Origin: Pseudozyma flocculosa PF-1
Lineage: Eukaryota > Basidiomycota > Ustilaginomycetes > Ustilaginales > Ustilaginaceae
Assembly: GCF_000417875.1 (NCBI RefSeq)
Contig: NW_006920869.1
Location: forward strand, 1,419,759 to 1,483,758
Reading direction: 5' to 3'
DNA length: 64,000 bases
The position numbers and the translations under genes were made by a program. Each line of letters starts with the position of its first letter. Within the stretch, counting starts at the first letter, position 1. This document shows, piece by piece, positions 55,050 to 64,000 of the stretch. The notes under the pieces were generated by a model, which was given only the letters and a program-made list of their open reading frames with translations, was not told the DNA's origin and searched no databases.

Positions 55050-55126
55050 CGGCGACCCACGCATGGTCGATCCGCCTGTAGAGCAGAGAGTTGGTGGCGG
55101 GGACAACGCCGTGTGAGATTACAGCT

Positions 55127-56211
55127 TCATGATAGACGCAGGCCGGCACGGCGATAGCACTCTGCGATGCGCGTCTCGATGGCCCGGACCATCTTCCACC
55201 TCTGTCCGTCTTCGGATAGCTGCGGGGCAAGGGCGGCCACACCGGCCACGAAGAGCGACGCCACCGCCGCCGTGATCGTCCATGTGCCGGTGCCCGGTTT
55301 GGTCCTGGGCCTGGTGCGCCTGGTCCCAGCCTTTTGGCTTCGAGACCTCGCGATGAGCCTGGTCGTGCCCGTCGTGACGTGGAGCGCGGCCGCGACGACG
55401 AGGGAGAGGTAGAGGGCTGCCGTGACGAGCGGGGCGGATCTGAGGCCGTACGAGACGTAGCTGTAGTCGAGCTCTGATGGCGAGAGCGCCGAGATGGGCG
55501 GTGTCGAGCGCGAAGGAATGAGGCGGTTCAGCAGAATGTGGTGTCCCACGATGGGGACGAGGACGATGCCCGAGGCCGTGTGCAGCGAGGGGAGGTACGA
55601 GGACGAGGACGAGGACGAGGACCGGGTCGGTTTGGCGCCGAGATCGGTCGCGGTCTCGGTCGTCGTCGAGTCTTCTGCCGATGGTGGTGCCGTTGCGTCG
55701 TCGTCGCTGCTGCTGTCGGTGGTGGTGGAGGTGTAATCGGCCGTGGTGCACGCCAGCAACAACCTCTTGAGGCCCGACGAGACGAGATGGAGACCGATCG
55801 AGGCGTAGAGGAGCGGTTCGGTCAAGCTGGACTGGTAATACACCCTTCCCAGCAGCTGTCGCGCCGTATCGTAACGCCAACGTGTCACCACGTCAGCCCA
55901 TCTGTTCCTCTCACCCATCACCCGGCGGAACAGACCGAGGGACGACTCACCATGATACGGCTAGCGTTGTCAATCGCATCCTCGACGTCGCACGAGCCCG
56001 CGATTCCGACGGTAGAGAGGATCCTGGAGATACCGACGACGAGGGGCGGTGCGAGGTGGACGCACAGAAACGACCCGACCGCCACGGCGGAGAGGTGCGA
56101 GGTCGTCGTGAGCGACCGGAGCACGCCGTTGCGCACGCCCGGCCGCAGCTTCATCCTCCCCTTCCCTCCCCGCGTCGTTGGAGGTGATGGTGGTGACGAC
56201 GTTGCGGGCAT
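55127..56211 (-). CDS. MCP1: MCP1-like mitochondrial outer-membrane protein
   Basis: In yeast, Mcp1 is a multi-span outer-membrane protein that restores mitochondrial morphology and lipid balance and recruits Vps13. Two exons, 56211..55951 and 55855..55127, with a 95-nt intron, give 329 aa. The splice joins SRIM to LLGRVYYQSSLTEPLLY, the family's best conserved stretch. Helices seen in order: HLSAVAVGSFLCVHLAPPLV, EPLLYASIGLHLVSSGLKRL, ASGIVLVPIVGHHILLNRL (conserved His pair), APLVTAALYLSLVVAAALHV with another His, and a last helix TITAAVASLFVAGVAAL. Between helices two and three is a Ser/Asp/Thr-rich insert. I chose the ATG at 56211 because the helices start soon after. An in-frame ATG at 56523 would add 104 residues of Arg-rich, non-conserved sequence. 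It lies downstream of the E2 gene on the same strand. Confidence 0.78.
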
Positions 56212-56789
56212 CGTGCTGGTCCAGTCTGTCCGTGCCGAACGGAGGATGATGGTGGGTGCGTGGTGGCAGGAAGGTGAGGGCGGGTCGTGCAAAGGTGGAG
56301 GAGGGGAACAGCTATGTAAGGCTGAAGAGCGCGCTCGCAGTTGGTTGGTCGTTGGACCCTGAAACGTGCGTCGAAGCCGGCGCAGCGCCTCAAGAGGGCC
56401 ATGCCTCTCGGCTTCGTCGAATGGCCGAGGTCCCTTTTGCAGAAGCTCTCTAGTAATCTGCGAAGGCGGCCCTCTGTCTCTGTCTCTCTCTCCTCTCTCA
56501 TTCTCTAGCCTTCTCGCAACCATCTTTCGACGTCCAGACAGGCACGCTCAGAATCACCGCGCCGTTGGAACTTTAACGTGAGGGGACGGGCACAAAGCCT
56601 GCACGGGTACCGTTTTTTTTTGCGGGGGCTGAGAGGCAGCACAGACCGTACTCTCGCGCTCGTCACATGGAGAAGGAGAGGTGTGGCCGCGCCATCAAGT
56701 CGTGCTGATGAAGCTCAGCTAGTCGGACGTTATTGCGGTCTCGTGATTGGGCTCTCACGCTATTGTTTGCTGCTGGACTTGACATCTTC
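56212..56789. other. Intergenic region between the E2 and MCP1 genes
   Basis: Promoter region of MCP1 and 3' UTR of the E2 gene. It has a CT-rich tract (56475-56515, plus strand) and a T8 run near 56613. An in-frame upstream ATG for MCP1 lies at 56523. Confidence 0.45.
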
Positions 56790-57981
56790 TCACGCCGTTG
56801 CGTACTGCGGGCGGCGGTTGGGAAAGGGGGCCATTGGATCAGCGTCTGACAACCGACTGAACCGGCAGCGGCGGCGGCGTCGGTGGCTCACCTTCTTCGT
56901 GTGCTCTTGTGCCGTCTTGTTGAACTTGGCCCTGTCGTTGTTGTAGACCTCGGCTGGGAGTGTGCACGGAGCGGGAAGGGTGATCCGGAGAGGTCAGCGC
57001 CCTGACTTGCCATTGGCAATGGCCTTCCGTTTCTGCGGGGCATCGCACTCACCAATCGACGCCACCAGGGCATCGTCAGGGTTGGGCTCTTCCAGGAGCT
57101 GCAGGATAGACAGAAGGACTGCAACGAGAGACGGGCGAGGGCCGCGCAGCTGTCAGCGACTAGCGCTGTGACTCTCCCCTTTCTGATGGCGGCGGCGGCG
57201 GCTCACTGGTAGACGCCTTGGTCGAGGGCTTCCATGCCTCGGACTTCAGGATGCCGACGCAGAGGTCTGAGAGGAAAGAGAAAGAGGGCAAGGGCATGGT
57301 GTAGGAGCAGACGCACGTCAGCAAGAGGCAGCGCTCAGACTGCAGCGCGTCGCAAAGGCCAGGGCAGCGCCGCCCGCACTCACTTCCGCCCTCGTCGACG
57401 TTTGGGTGGTAGATGCGGGTAGCAAAACGGACCTTGGGGCCCTTGAAGGGGTACTCGATGGGGAAGTCGACGTCGACGAGGAAGGTGCCGCCTGCGTACG
57501 GGCTGCTGGCCGGGCCCTCGAGCTTGGCCGTCCACTTGTAGATGTTGTCTCTGCGGGCAGAGGGGGGATGGAGCGGAAGGACGGGGCGTGGCGGCAGCGA
57601 GGTCAGCTGGGGTTGCCGCGGGCGTTGCCGCGTAGTTTGAGGGGTGGTGGGTAGGACACCCACTCCTTTGCCTCGATGGCTGATGGAGGGAGAGGAGGGG
57701 GCAGCAGAGAAGCCAGAGGATACGGAGGGAAGGAGAAACGCTGGTCAGAGAGAGGGGTTGCGCCAGCTGCTGCGGAGCGTTGCCGGCCAGGGACGGTGCT
57801 CACTGATGCCAGGGACTGGCTCGTTGCTGAGCTCGGTGAGCTCCTGATGATGGTGCGAGAGTCAAGGCGGTCAAAGAGGTTGGTTTGGGTCAGAGGAGGT
57901 GTGCCATTGGCGGCGAGGCGGCTACGAGTGGTGGGAGTCGCCCGTGATGCGCACCTTTGTGATTCGCTTCTTGCTGGCCAT
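56790..57981 (-). CDS. Ubiquitin-conjugating enzyme E2 (UBC fold)
   Basis: Class I E2 consisting of the catalytic core only. I infer eight exons in 1.2 kb: 57981..57955, 57843..57804, 57679..57664, 57550..57384, 57266..57207, 57118..57053, 56953..56892 and 56804..56790, giving 150 aa, the standard size. Reading phases agree throughout and restore the family sequence: ITKELTELSNEPVPGITIEA, then EDNIYKWTAKLEGP, FPIEYPFKGPKVRF, the HPN motif at 76-78 and the catalytic cysteine at residue 86 in NLCVGILKSEAWKPSTKA. LLSILQLLEEPNPDDALV and FNKTAQEHTKKYATA end the protein. The third exon is 16 nt and uses a GTGGGT donor. The last exon encodes four residues and the stop. The sequence is nearest the Ubc4/5- and Ubc14-like E2s by eye; the ligase partner is unknown. 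Confidence 0.88.
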
Positions 57982-58214
57982 GGTGGAAGCGTGGAGGGTG
58001 TGTCGAGGTTGGCGTGGAGCGAAAGAGAGGATGTGTATGGGAGAGTGGCGCGCTTGGGTATGGATGTGTTGGTCGTTGCTGAAGGTGCGGTGCAAAGCCG
58101 ATGGTGAGCCTGGGTGGAGAGAAGGGTGGATCAAGCGCAAGGTGTTGGGAGGTGTTGCGCGGCGGGGCCAGCAGAGGTGCAGAAGGTGTTGGGTCGGGAA
58201 GCGCGGGCGGGGCA

Positions 58215-58215
<1 letters not shown>

Positions 58216-58249
<34 letters not shown>

Positions 58250-58250
58250 C
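58216..58250 (+). repeat. Tetranucleotide repeat (GGCA)n
   Basis: Nearly nine GGCA units in tandem lie within the shared promoter region. Confidence 0.85.
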
Positions 58251-58337
58251 GGCCAGAGGCAGGCATGATGAGCGGCGGCACTAAAGACTGGGAGCGAGGG
58301 GCCGCTGCCCTCGTCTGACCCGGGCTTGGCCTAGCTG

Positions 58338-58352
58338 CCCCCCCCCCCCCCC
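58338..58352 (+). repeat. Homopolymer C15
   Basis: A run of 15 C lies in non-coding DNA and is prone to length error in sequencing. Confidence 0.8.
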
Positions 58353-58935
58353 TGCCAAGTTGACTTGCAGGCGCCCCCTGGCTTGGGTGCAGCCAGCCTG
58401 TCCTGAGCTGCGCTGCCCTGCTGCCTGCATTTTGCCTCTCTGCTCGATCACGGCGCCTGCTGGCCTCGGCCTCTCTACTGGCTGGCAGCCAGCAGCAGTC
58501 GGTGATGCAGCCGTGCAGCCAGACCCCTCCACATCGTCAAGCTTGCTGCACGTACGGCGCCAGGCACCAACACATACACGTCGACCCACGGGCCATGCCA
58601 CGCCAGGCCTGCCCTGGACTCACCTGGCCTCACCTGCCACGCCGGGCTTCTTGGCAGGGCAGGGCTAGGCCCCCGTCGCCGCTGCTCGCTCTATCTTGGC
58701 GTGGCTGTGTATGTGGGCCAAAGGCGGTAACGTGGCTCATCAACGTCCCTTGCCGCCTCTTCTCTGCTCCTCCTGGCTCAGCTGGCTATTTTGGGAGGCG
58801 CTCGAGTACACCCGCCCTTCCCAAAGGCCATCGCCATCGCCATCGCCACCGCACCTCGCCACTGAATTACCACCACCACCACTAGCCATACATCCCTCCC
58901 CCTCTGCATCTCCATCAACCCAACAGCCACCTACC

Positions 58936-60554
58936 ATGACCAGCACACCCCCTACCAATGCTGCCGGCGCCGGCTCCCAGGGCGTCGAGATCCTCAAGAT
59001 CGACAATGTCCGCGCATCGCAGTCCTACGACGGCGAAGATGTCACCCTGGGCCTCGGCACCCTCCGCGCCCTCCTCGTCGCCATCGAGCTCCAGGGATCC
59101 AGCACCCAGGACCACTCGGCCGCCGCACCCACCGACCCCGAAAAGCTCGACCAGCACCGCAACCTCTCCACCGACCTTTGGCTCGTCCTCGCCATCGGCG
59201 ACTCGTTCAGCCTCCCCATCCCGGCGTTCCAGTCCATCCGCCCAGAGCGATCCGGCAACACCAGCTCGTACGTCATGCCCTCGCACGACGTAGAGGGCGC
59301 ATCGATCCGCTTCTCGCTCCCCGCACAGGCCACAAAGCAAGAGACCAAGCGCCTCGAGGAGATCCTCGCTCAGTACTCGGCCTACCAGGACGACGACGCC
59401 ACCGACAGCGGCACCATCGAGCTCATGGACGACCAGGGACATGTCCTCGCCGTCGTCAAGGACCAGTTCCAGGTCGAGGAGGACGACGCCCTCTCCGAGT
59501 CCGGCCGCGAAAAGGACCCCGTCCTCATCGACCTCGCCCCCGAGCCGGCCGCCGCCGCCGCCGCCTCTACCGGCAAGGACACGGCCCACGTCTCCATCGC
59601 CCCCCAGGACCGCGAAAAGGGAGACTGGCTGCTCAAGGGCGCCGACTTTATCTCGCGCAACATTGTCAAGGGCTCCGAGTTCATCGGATCCAAGATCACC
59701 AACGCCGCCGACAACTATGGTAAGTGGGGCGGCCCATTTAGCCTGCCCTTGGGCGTGCAGCCGAGCACTGAATTGACCCGCCCCGTCCCGCCCCGTCCCG
59801 CCCCGCCCCGCTCCGTCCCGATCTCCCTTCTGCAGTCGCCAAGAACCCCGGGCCTGGATCGAGCATCACCTCGCCGACGGACGAGAAGGGCACCTCGAGT
59901 GGCGCGCAGACGCCCACCAGCCAGCGCAACATCAAGGTGCCCAGCGCTGCCCAGTCGGGCGCCGCGACGCTGTACAACTGGTCCGGCCAGGCCGTGCAGG
60001 TCTCTGCCAAGACGACGGGCAAGATCACGGACATGGCGGCCAACATTGGCGACAAGATTGGCAAAAAGACGGGCATCCAGCGACAGGTCAAGGCCGACGG
60101 CACCCTGGGCCCGCAGCCCAAGGGCATCCGCGGCTTCGTCAACCGCTCGCTGCTGGCCACCAACAGCGTGCTCGACGGCGTGGACGCGGGTGTGCAGAAC
60201 CTCCTCTACTCGAGCTCGGGCGCCGCGTCGCAGGTGGTGGCGCACAAGTACGGCGAGGACGCGCGCAAGCTCAGCGAAAACATTGCGCGCTCCGGCGGCA
60301 ACGTGTGGATCGTCTACAAGGACGTGCGCAACGTGCGCAGGAGCGCCCTCCTCAAGGCCGCACGCGGACGCATGCTCAAGGCCCAGACGCCCGACGGCGC
60401 ACAGGTCACGATCCGCGTCGACAAGGACGGTCACGCCACCGTCGAACCCGACAATGAAAAGTCGGCGGCAGCAGCGCCGACGTCGACTTCGACTGCACCT
60501 GCACCAGCATCAGCTTCGGCAGGAGCGGCGCCGTCGGAGAAGACCAAGTCGTAG
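58936..60554 (+). CDS. Spartin-like protein with senescence domain
   Basis: Two exons, 58936..59719 and 59836..60554, with a 116-nt intron, give 500 aa. The N-terminal half is a beta-rich globular region (VEILKIDNVRASQSYDGEDV, LWLVLAIGDSFSLPIP, ASIRFSLPAQ) followed by an acidic linker with an Ala run. The senescence/spartin-associated domain spans about residues 235-450: DWLLKGADFISRNIVKGSEF, IGSKITNAADNY, Gly-rich amphipathic segments (AQSGAATLYNWSGQAVQVSA, KITDMAANIGDKIGKKTG), then NSVLDGVDAGVQNLLYSSSG and VAHKYGEDARKLSENIARSG. Animal and plant members bind lipid droplets and move lipids or act in lipophagy; a similar role is likely but unproven here. The tail is a low-complexity Ala/Thr/Pro/Ser stretch. 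The retained intron would add PCPPCP-like repeats, so splicing is required for the natural frame. Confidence 0.83.
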
Positions 60555-60889
60555 CGTCAACCGTGCCGTGCCAGACTGATTATCGTATGTAGACCCCTAG
60601 CCCGTTCCGGATCGCTGTCTTGGCTTGCAGATACCGCCCCTGTCCTGCCGTCACAGGGCCAAAAAGGAAAACACGATGCTACGAGGACAGGATTCACGAT
60701 TCCTTTCGTCTTGAACGTGCCTTCTTTGTCCTGCGCAGTCTACAGTGATGTGGGTGTGGGGTGGCTGGGGAGGGTGCCGTTCGCTGCTGAACCAAGGTAG
60801 GGAAGTCAAAGCAACGAGAAGACAGAACCGCTGCTGCTGCGACTGCAGGAGCGGCCAGAGGGGGAGAGGGAGGGGAGGAGGGTGTTCGC
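60555..60889. other. Convergent 3' intergenic region
   Basis: 335 bp between stop codons of the spartin-like and cytochrome b5 reductase genes. No gene is seen. Confidence 0.5.
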
Positions 60890-62097
60890 TCAGAAGCAGA
60901 AGACTTGCTGTAGACCGCGGACCAGGGCAGGAAAGGAGCGAGAGGAAGGGAGGAAAGGCAGGCATCAGAAACAGTTCGGCGGGACGAGCAGCAGGTGCTG
61001 GGACTTACGTCCTCCATCTTGCTGACGGTGCGGGGAGCCTGGTAGTTGAGCTCCGAGAGGTGCTTCTTCATGGCGTTGATCATCGGCGGCGGGCCTGCAA
61101 TCATCGGCAGCAGGTGGACGGGACAAGAAAGAAGGGAGAGGGAGGGCCAGGGAAAAGCGGGGTCAGGGTATGGCTCGTCGACGGCAGAGCGAGCGGGGCG
61201 CACATCGCGGCACGGGCACTCACCGCACATGAGGATCTTGATGTCGTCGGCGGGCTTGGGGAGGTTCTGCTCGATGGCCTCCTTGGAGACGAAGCCGGTG
61301 CCGCCGGTCCAGTTGGGGGGCGCCTCGTTGAGGAAGTAGTGGATGCGGAACTGGTCCTTGTGCTCGCGGGCGAGGCGGTCGAGGTCCTCCTTGAGCAGGA
61401 TGTCGTCCTCCTTGACGTTGGCGTAGATAAAGTCGACCTGGGTCTTGTCGGCCGGGTTCTTGCAGATGGCCGTGATGATCTGGAGGCAGGGCGTGAGGCC
61501 GGTGCCGCCGGCAATCATGCCGAGGTGGCGGGCGAGGCCGGGCGAGTAGCGCATCTGGCCCTTGGGGCCCTTGACCGAGAGGACGTCGCCGATCTTCATG
61601 GCGGCCATGTACTTGGAGACGTTGCCCTGCTCGTACGACTTGACGACGAGGTCAAAGAAGCCCTTGTCGTCGTCGGACGAGGTGGGCGTGTAGGAGCGCA
61701 TGACGGTCTTGCCGTTGATGTCGGCCTGGACCGAAATGTGCTGCCCGATGGGCAGGCCGAGGATCGAGTTCTGCTTGGGCAGGCGGAAGCGGTACTTGGC
61801 CGTGTTGGACGAGAGCTGCTTCTTTTCCATCAGGTGGAACTTCTGCCACTCAGTCGGGTTGAGCACGGGCTTGGCCTTGCCCGAGTCAAAGTAGAGCAGC
61901 GCGCCCACCGACAGGACGAGCCCGACGAGAAAAGCGACTACGACGTTGATCTCCATGAAGTCGGTGGCCCTGTCGAGGTCTTGGAGGAGTTCAAAGTGGG
62001 GAAAGACGGAGCGGGCGAGGTAGCTCTTGGCGACGAGGCAGAGGCAGAAGGTGACGAGGATGGATGCGACGAAGGCGAATTGCTCGGGCAGGACCAT
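60890..62097 (-). CDS. CBR1: NADH-cytochrome b5 reductase
   Basis: Membrane-anchored FAD enzyme that passes electrons from NADH to cytochrome b5 for sterol and fatty-acid modification, at the ER and mitochondrial outer membrane. Three exons, 62097..61224, 61094..61009 and 60907..60890, give 325 aa. Motifs: a hydrophobic anchor (INVVVAFLVGLVLSVGALLYF), FAD-binding RSYTPTSS, SVKGPKGQMRY, NADH-binding GMIAGGTGLTP, and CGPPPMINAMKK restored by the first splice. The last exon is only 18 nt and adds the family ending QVFCF. The start is uncertain: ATG 62097 gives an extra hydrophobic stretch of about 47 residues, whereas ATG 61956 (MEINVVV) gives 278 aa, near the usual length. Neither has a strong start context. 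Confidence 0.88.
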
Positions 62098-63427
62098 CCA
62101 GGTGGCAAGAGGGGCGGAATGCGAGTAGGTGGCGGTGAGATGGCAAGGAGGCGGCGGAGGGGACGGAGAGGAGGGAGAGGATGGAGTGAAGAGGTCGTGC
62201 GGGGAAGCCACAGGCTGGCAGGCGGGCGGGCGGAAGAAGAGGAAGACGACTGGCCGCCTGTGCGTAGCCTGGCCTGATCCAGCTGTTGCCCTGCCTGTCG
62301 TCGTCGTTGTCGTCGTGGCACAAACGAAGGCAGGCAGCCACGCTGGCCCCGCCCGCGGCGGCTTGTGCGGTGTTGGGGCTGAGCTGGAGCCTAGCCAGCC
62401 CAGGCCTGATTTTCTTGAAATCTCGCTCGCTTCCAAAAGGCCCGTCGATGAGCTCAGATGGGACAGCCCTGCCCAGCCAGACAGAGCCTCTGTCGGTGGC
62501 CTCACACGTGAAATCGTCTTTCTCTTGCTCTCGATCCGCCCCGCCCCTTCTGGCATCAGCCACCTCGAGCCCAGGATCCGAGCTGCCGTCATCAGCAGAT
62601 CCATCAGGGCTGAGCCGCTCGCGCTGCCGATAGGCTTGACGTCGTCAAAGGGGCCAAAGAGGCACTCGTGGCTGGACCGAGGAATCTCTGTCGGTGCGCG
62701 CCGCCAGACCTCAAACAGCCTGTGCCCACCCCCGGATGCCCGGTCCGGTCTCGGTGGCCGATGAACCCGATTTCGATCGGGCTAGTGGCTTCGGAGCCGA
62801 ACGAAGCCTTGTCTGAGCCACGTCGCGCAACCCTGGCGCAAAGAGGAAAAAGCTGGACAGCCTGCCTGGCAACGCGCGTGGTCGAGCTGGCTGACCTGCG
62901 CACGGAGCCTGCAGGCCTATCCTGCCATGCCTGGCGTGGCAGGCCTGGCCTGGCCAGGCAGACCTGGGCCAGCTTGCCTGCCCTCCCAGCCTGGAACGCG
63001 TCGACGCGAGAAGCAGGCGGCCGGCCTGGCCTGGCCTCTTTGGCTGGCTGCGCAAGAAGCCTGGCGGGCCCATGCCACGCCTGCCGCTGGTGTGGAGAGA
63101 GGGTCAGAGGGCCTACCGGCCATGCTTTCGACACTCGACGCCACCACCCGCCTCCGCCTCGACCCTTGGCAATCTGCACTCTGGCCCGGACCACGCCATC
63201 GCATCTCCACCGCTCGCATCGACAGGTCCGCCCACGCTGTTCTCCGCGTCGTCCCCCGCAATTCTACCATCGCAGCTGCCCACGCGCCTGGGCCATCTCA
63301 CTCAGCCTCGGCGGAAACCACTTGGCCCGGAATCACGGCTCGCATCTCTAGGCGGACTCGAGGACCGCGCTACCTCCCTGCCACCAACTTCAATTGCATC
63401 TGACCGCCGAATCGAGCGACAGCAGAT
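62098..63427. promoter_or_regulatory. Divergent promoter between CBR1 and the cohesin SA gene
   Basis: 1.3 kb without a recognisable gene. CCTGGC/CAGGCC-rich patches lie at 62920-63070. No TATA box was identified. Confidence 0.4.
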
Positions 63428-64000
63428 ATGGCCGGGCGCGCTGCGGCAAAGCGAAAGGCTGCGGATGGCGAGGCGTCGTCGGAGGGCGCCAGCAAGCACG
63501 CCAAGCTCGCCGAATCTGCCAACGACTTTGACAGCGACGGATCTCTGACCGATCTCTCGGACGAGGAAGAGGCGCCACAGGATGAACAGAGCGAGGAGGA
63601 GGTGGAGGACGAGGAAGAGGACGAGGAGGAGGAACCGAGCAGCGACGATGACGCTGGCGCCCACGACGACGACAACGACGACGACTATGGCGGCTCGAAG
63701 CGCAAGAAGACCGCAAAGACACCCACAAAAGGCCGCAGGGGCGCCGGTGCCGCGGCCGCGGCCGCGAGGACGCCAAAGCAGCGCGCCGCCCCAAAGACGC
63801 CCAGGACCAAGGCGGCGGGCGCGTCCAAGACGGCAAAGGCGAGCGCATCAAAGACACGGTCCGTGGGACGGCCGCGCGCCACGTCGACCAAGACCAGGGG
63901 TGCCGGCAGCAAGGACGAGCTGCCGATTAACGACGACAACGACATCTTCAACGCCGTCAAGGACCCCAACAGCGCGCTGCAGTCGACCGCCGAGGACTGG
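63428..64000 (+). CDS. Cohesin subunit SA/Scc3 (STAG), 5' part only
   Basis: The frame opens at ATG 63428 and stays open to the window edge (191 codons), so the gene is truncated by the window, not broken. The N-terminus is disordered: Lys-rich start, a long acidic run (residues about 36-80), then basic Lys/Arg/Ala/Thr-rich sequence with a single AT-hook-like core SVGRPRATS. The last part, INDDNDIFNAVKDPNSALQS followed by TAEDW, matches the segment that opens the conserved helical region of STAG/Scc3 proteins. These bind Scc1/Rad21 and DNA and are needed for sister-chromatid cohesion. Identification rests on this short segment and the general architecture, so it is probable rather than certain. 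Confidence 0.7.
   Translation, partial: MAGRAAAKRKAADGEASSEGASKHAKLAESANDFDSDGSLTDLSDEEEAPQDEQSEEEVEDEEEDEEEEPSSDDDAGAHDDDNDDDYGGSKRKKTAKTPTKGRRGAGAAAAAARTPKQRAAPKTPRTKAAGASKTAKASASKTRSVGRPRATSTKTRGAGSKDELPINDDNDIFNAVKDPNSALQSTAEDW

Larger units (their letters stand above)
57982..58935. promoter_or_regulatory. Divergent promoter between the E2 and spartin-like genes
   Basis: 954 bp between start codons. It contains a GGCA tetranucleotide repeat, a C15 run and, before the spartin-like start, CATCGC and CCACCA short repeats. No clear TATA box is seen. Confidence 0.4.

Overview
The window is eukaryotic nuclear DNA from a GC-rich fungus. Genes are split by short GT-AG introns, mostly 75-125 nt. 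The gene set is typical of fungi: small-subunit processome factors UTP7 and RRP36, an ENA-type sodium P-type ATPase, a fasciclin GPI protein, MCP1, eIF3h and a cohesin SA/Scc3 subunit. The intron-rich architecture, strong GC bias and protein style suggest a basidiomycete, possibly of the smut lineage (Ustilaginomycotina). That placement is an inference; no rRNA or other phylogenetic marker is present.

Layout: 1-1751 has no recognisable gene. UTP7 (minus) and RRP36 (plus) diverge from a 517-bp promoter at 1752-6095. An MFS sugar/polyol-type transporter (7796-9810) faces a fasciclin cell-surface protein (10401-12020). A gene-poor stretch precedes the ENA ATPase (15376-19023). A small membrane protein (21497-22055) ends 28 bp from a SET-domain methyltransferase (22084-23955). 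Then follow an unknown conserved fungal protein, a cytochrome P450, a beta-carbonic anhydrase and a large TMEM198-like membrane protein, up to 35145. After 4.3 kb without genes come eIF3h and, divergently, an ABHD12-like hydrolase, then an F-box/LRR protein, RPL31, a protein of unknown function broken by an assembly gap, and an RNase H-fold protein. MCP1, a ubiquitin E2, a spartin/senescence-domain protein, NADH-cytochrome b5 reductase and the 5' part of a cohesin SA subunit complete the window.

Most of the 21 genes are housekeeping genes, with three accessory-type genes (transporter, fasciclin protein, P450). I see no CRISPR array, intact transposon, integrated virus, rRNA or convincing tRNA. 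I found no evidence for a wholly new multi-gene system. The strongest second-look items are the RNase H-fold protein that appears to lack all four catalytic acids, the very small exons (14-19 nt) in conserved genes, frame-preserving stop-free introns, a homopolymer frameshift in UTP7, and an assembly gap inside a coding tandem repeat with one-base frame errors on both sides. Exon structures were worked out by hand from splice signals, reading phase and family conservation.
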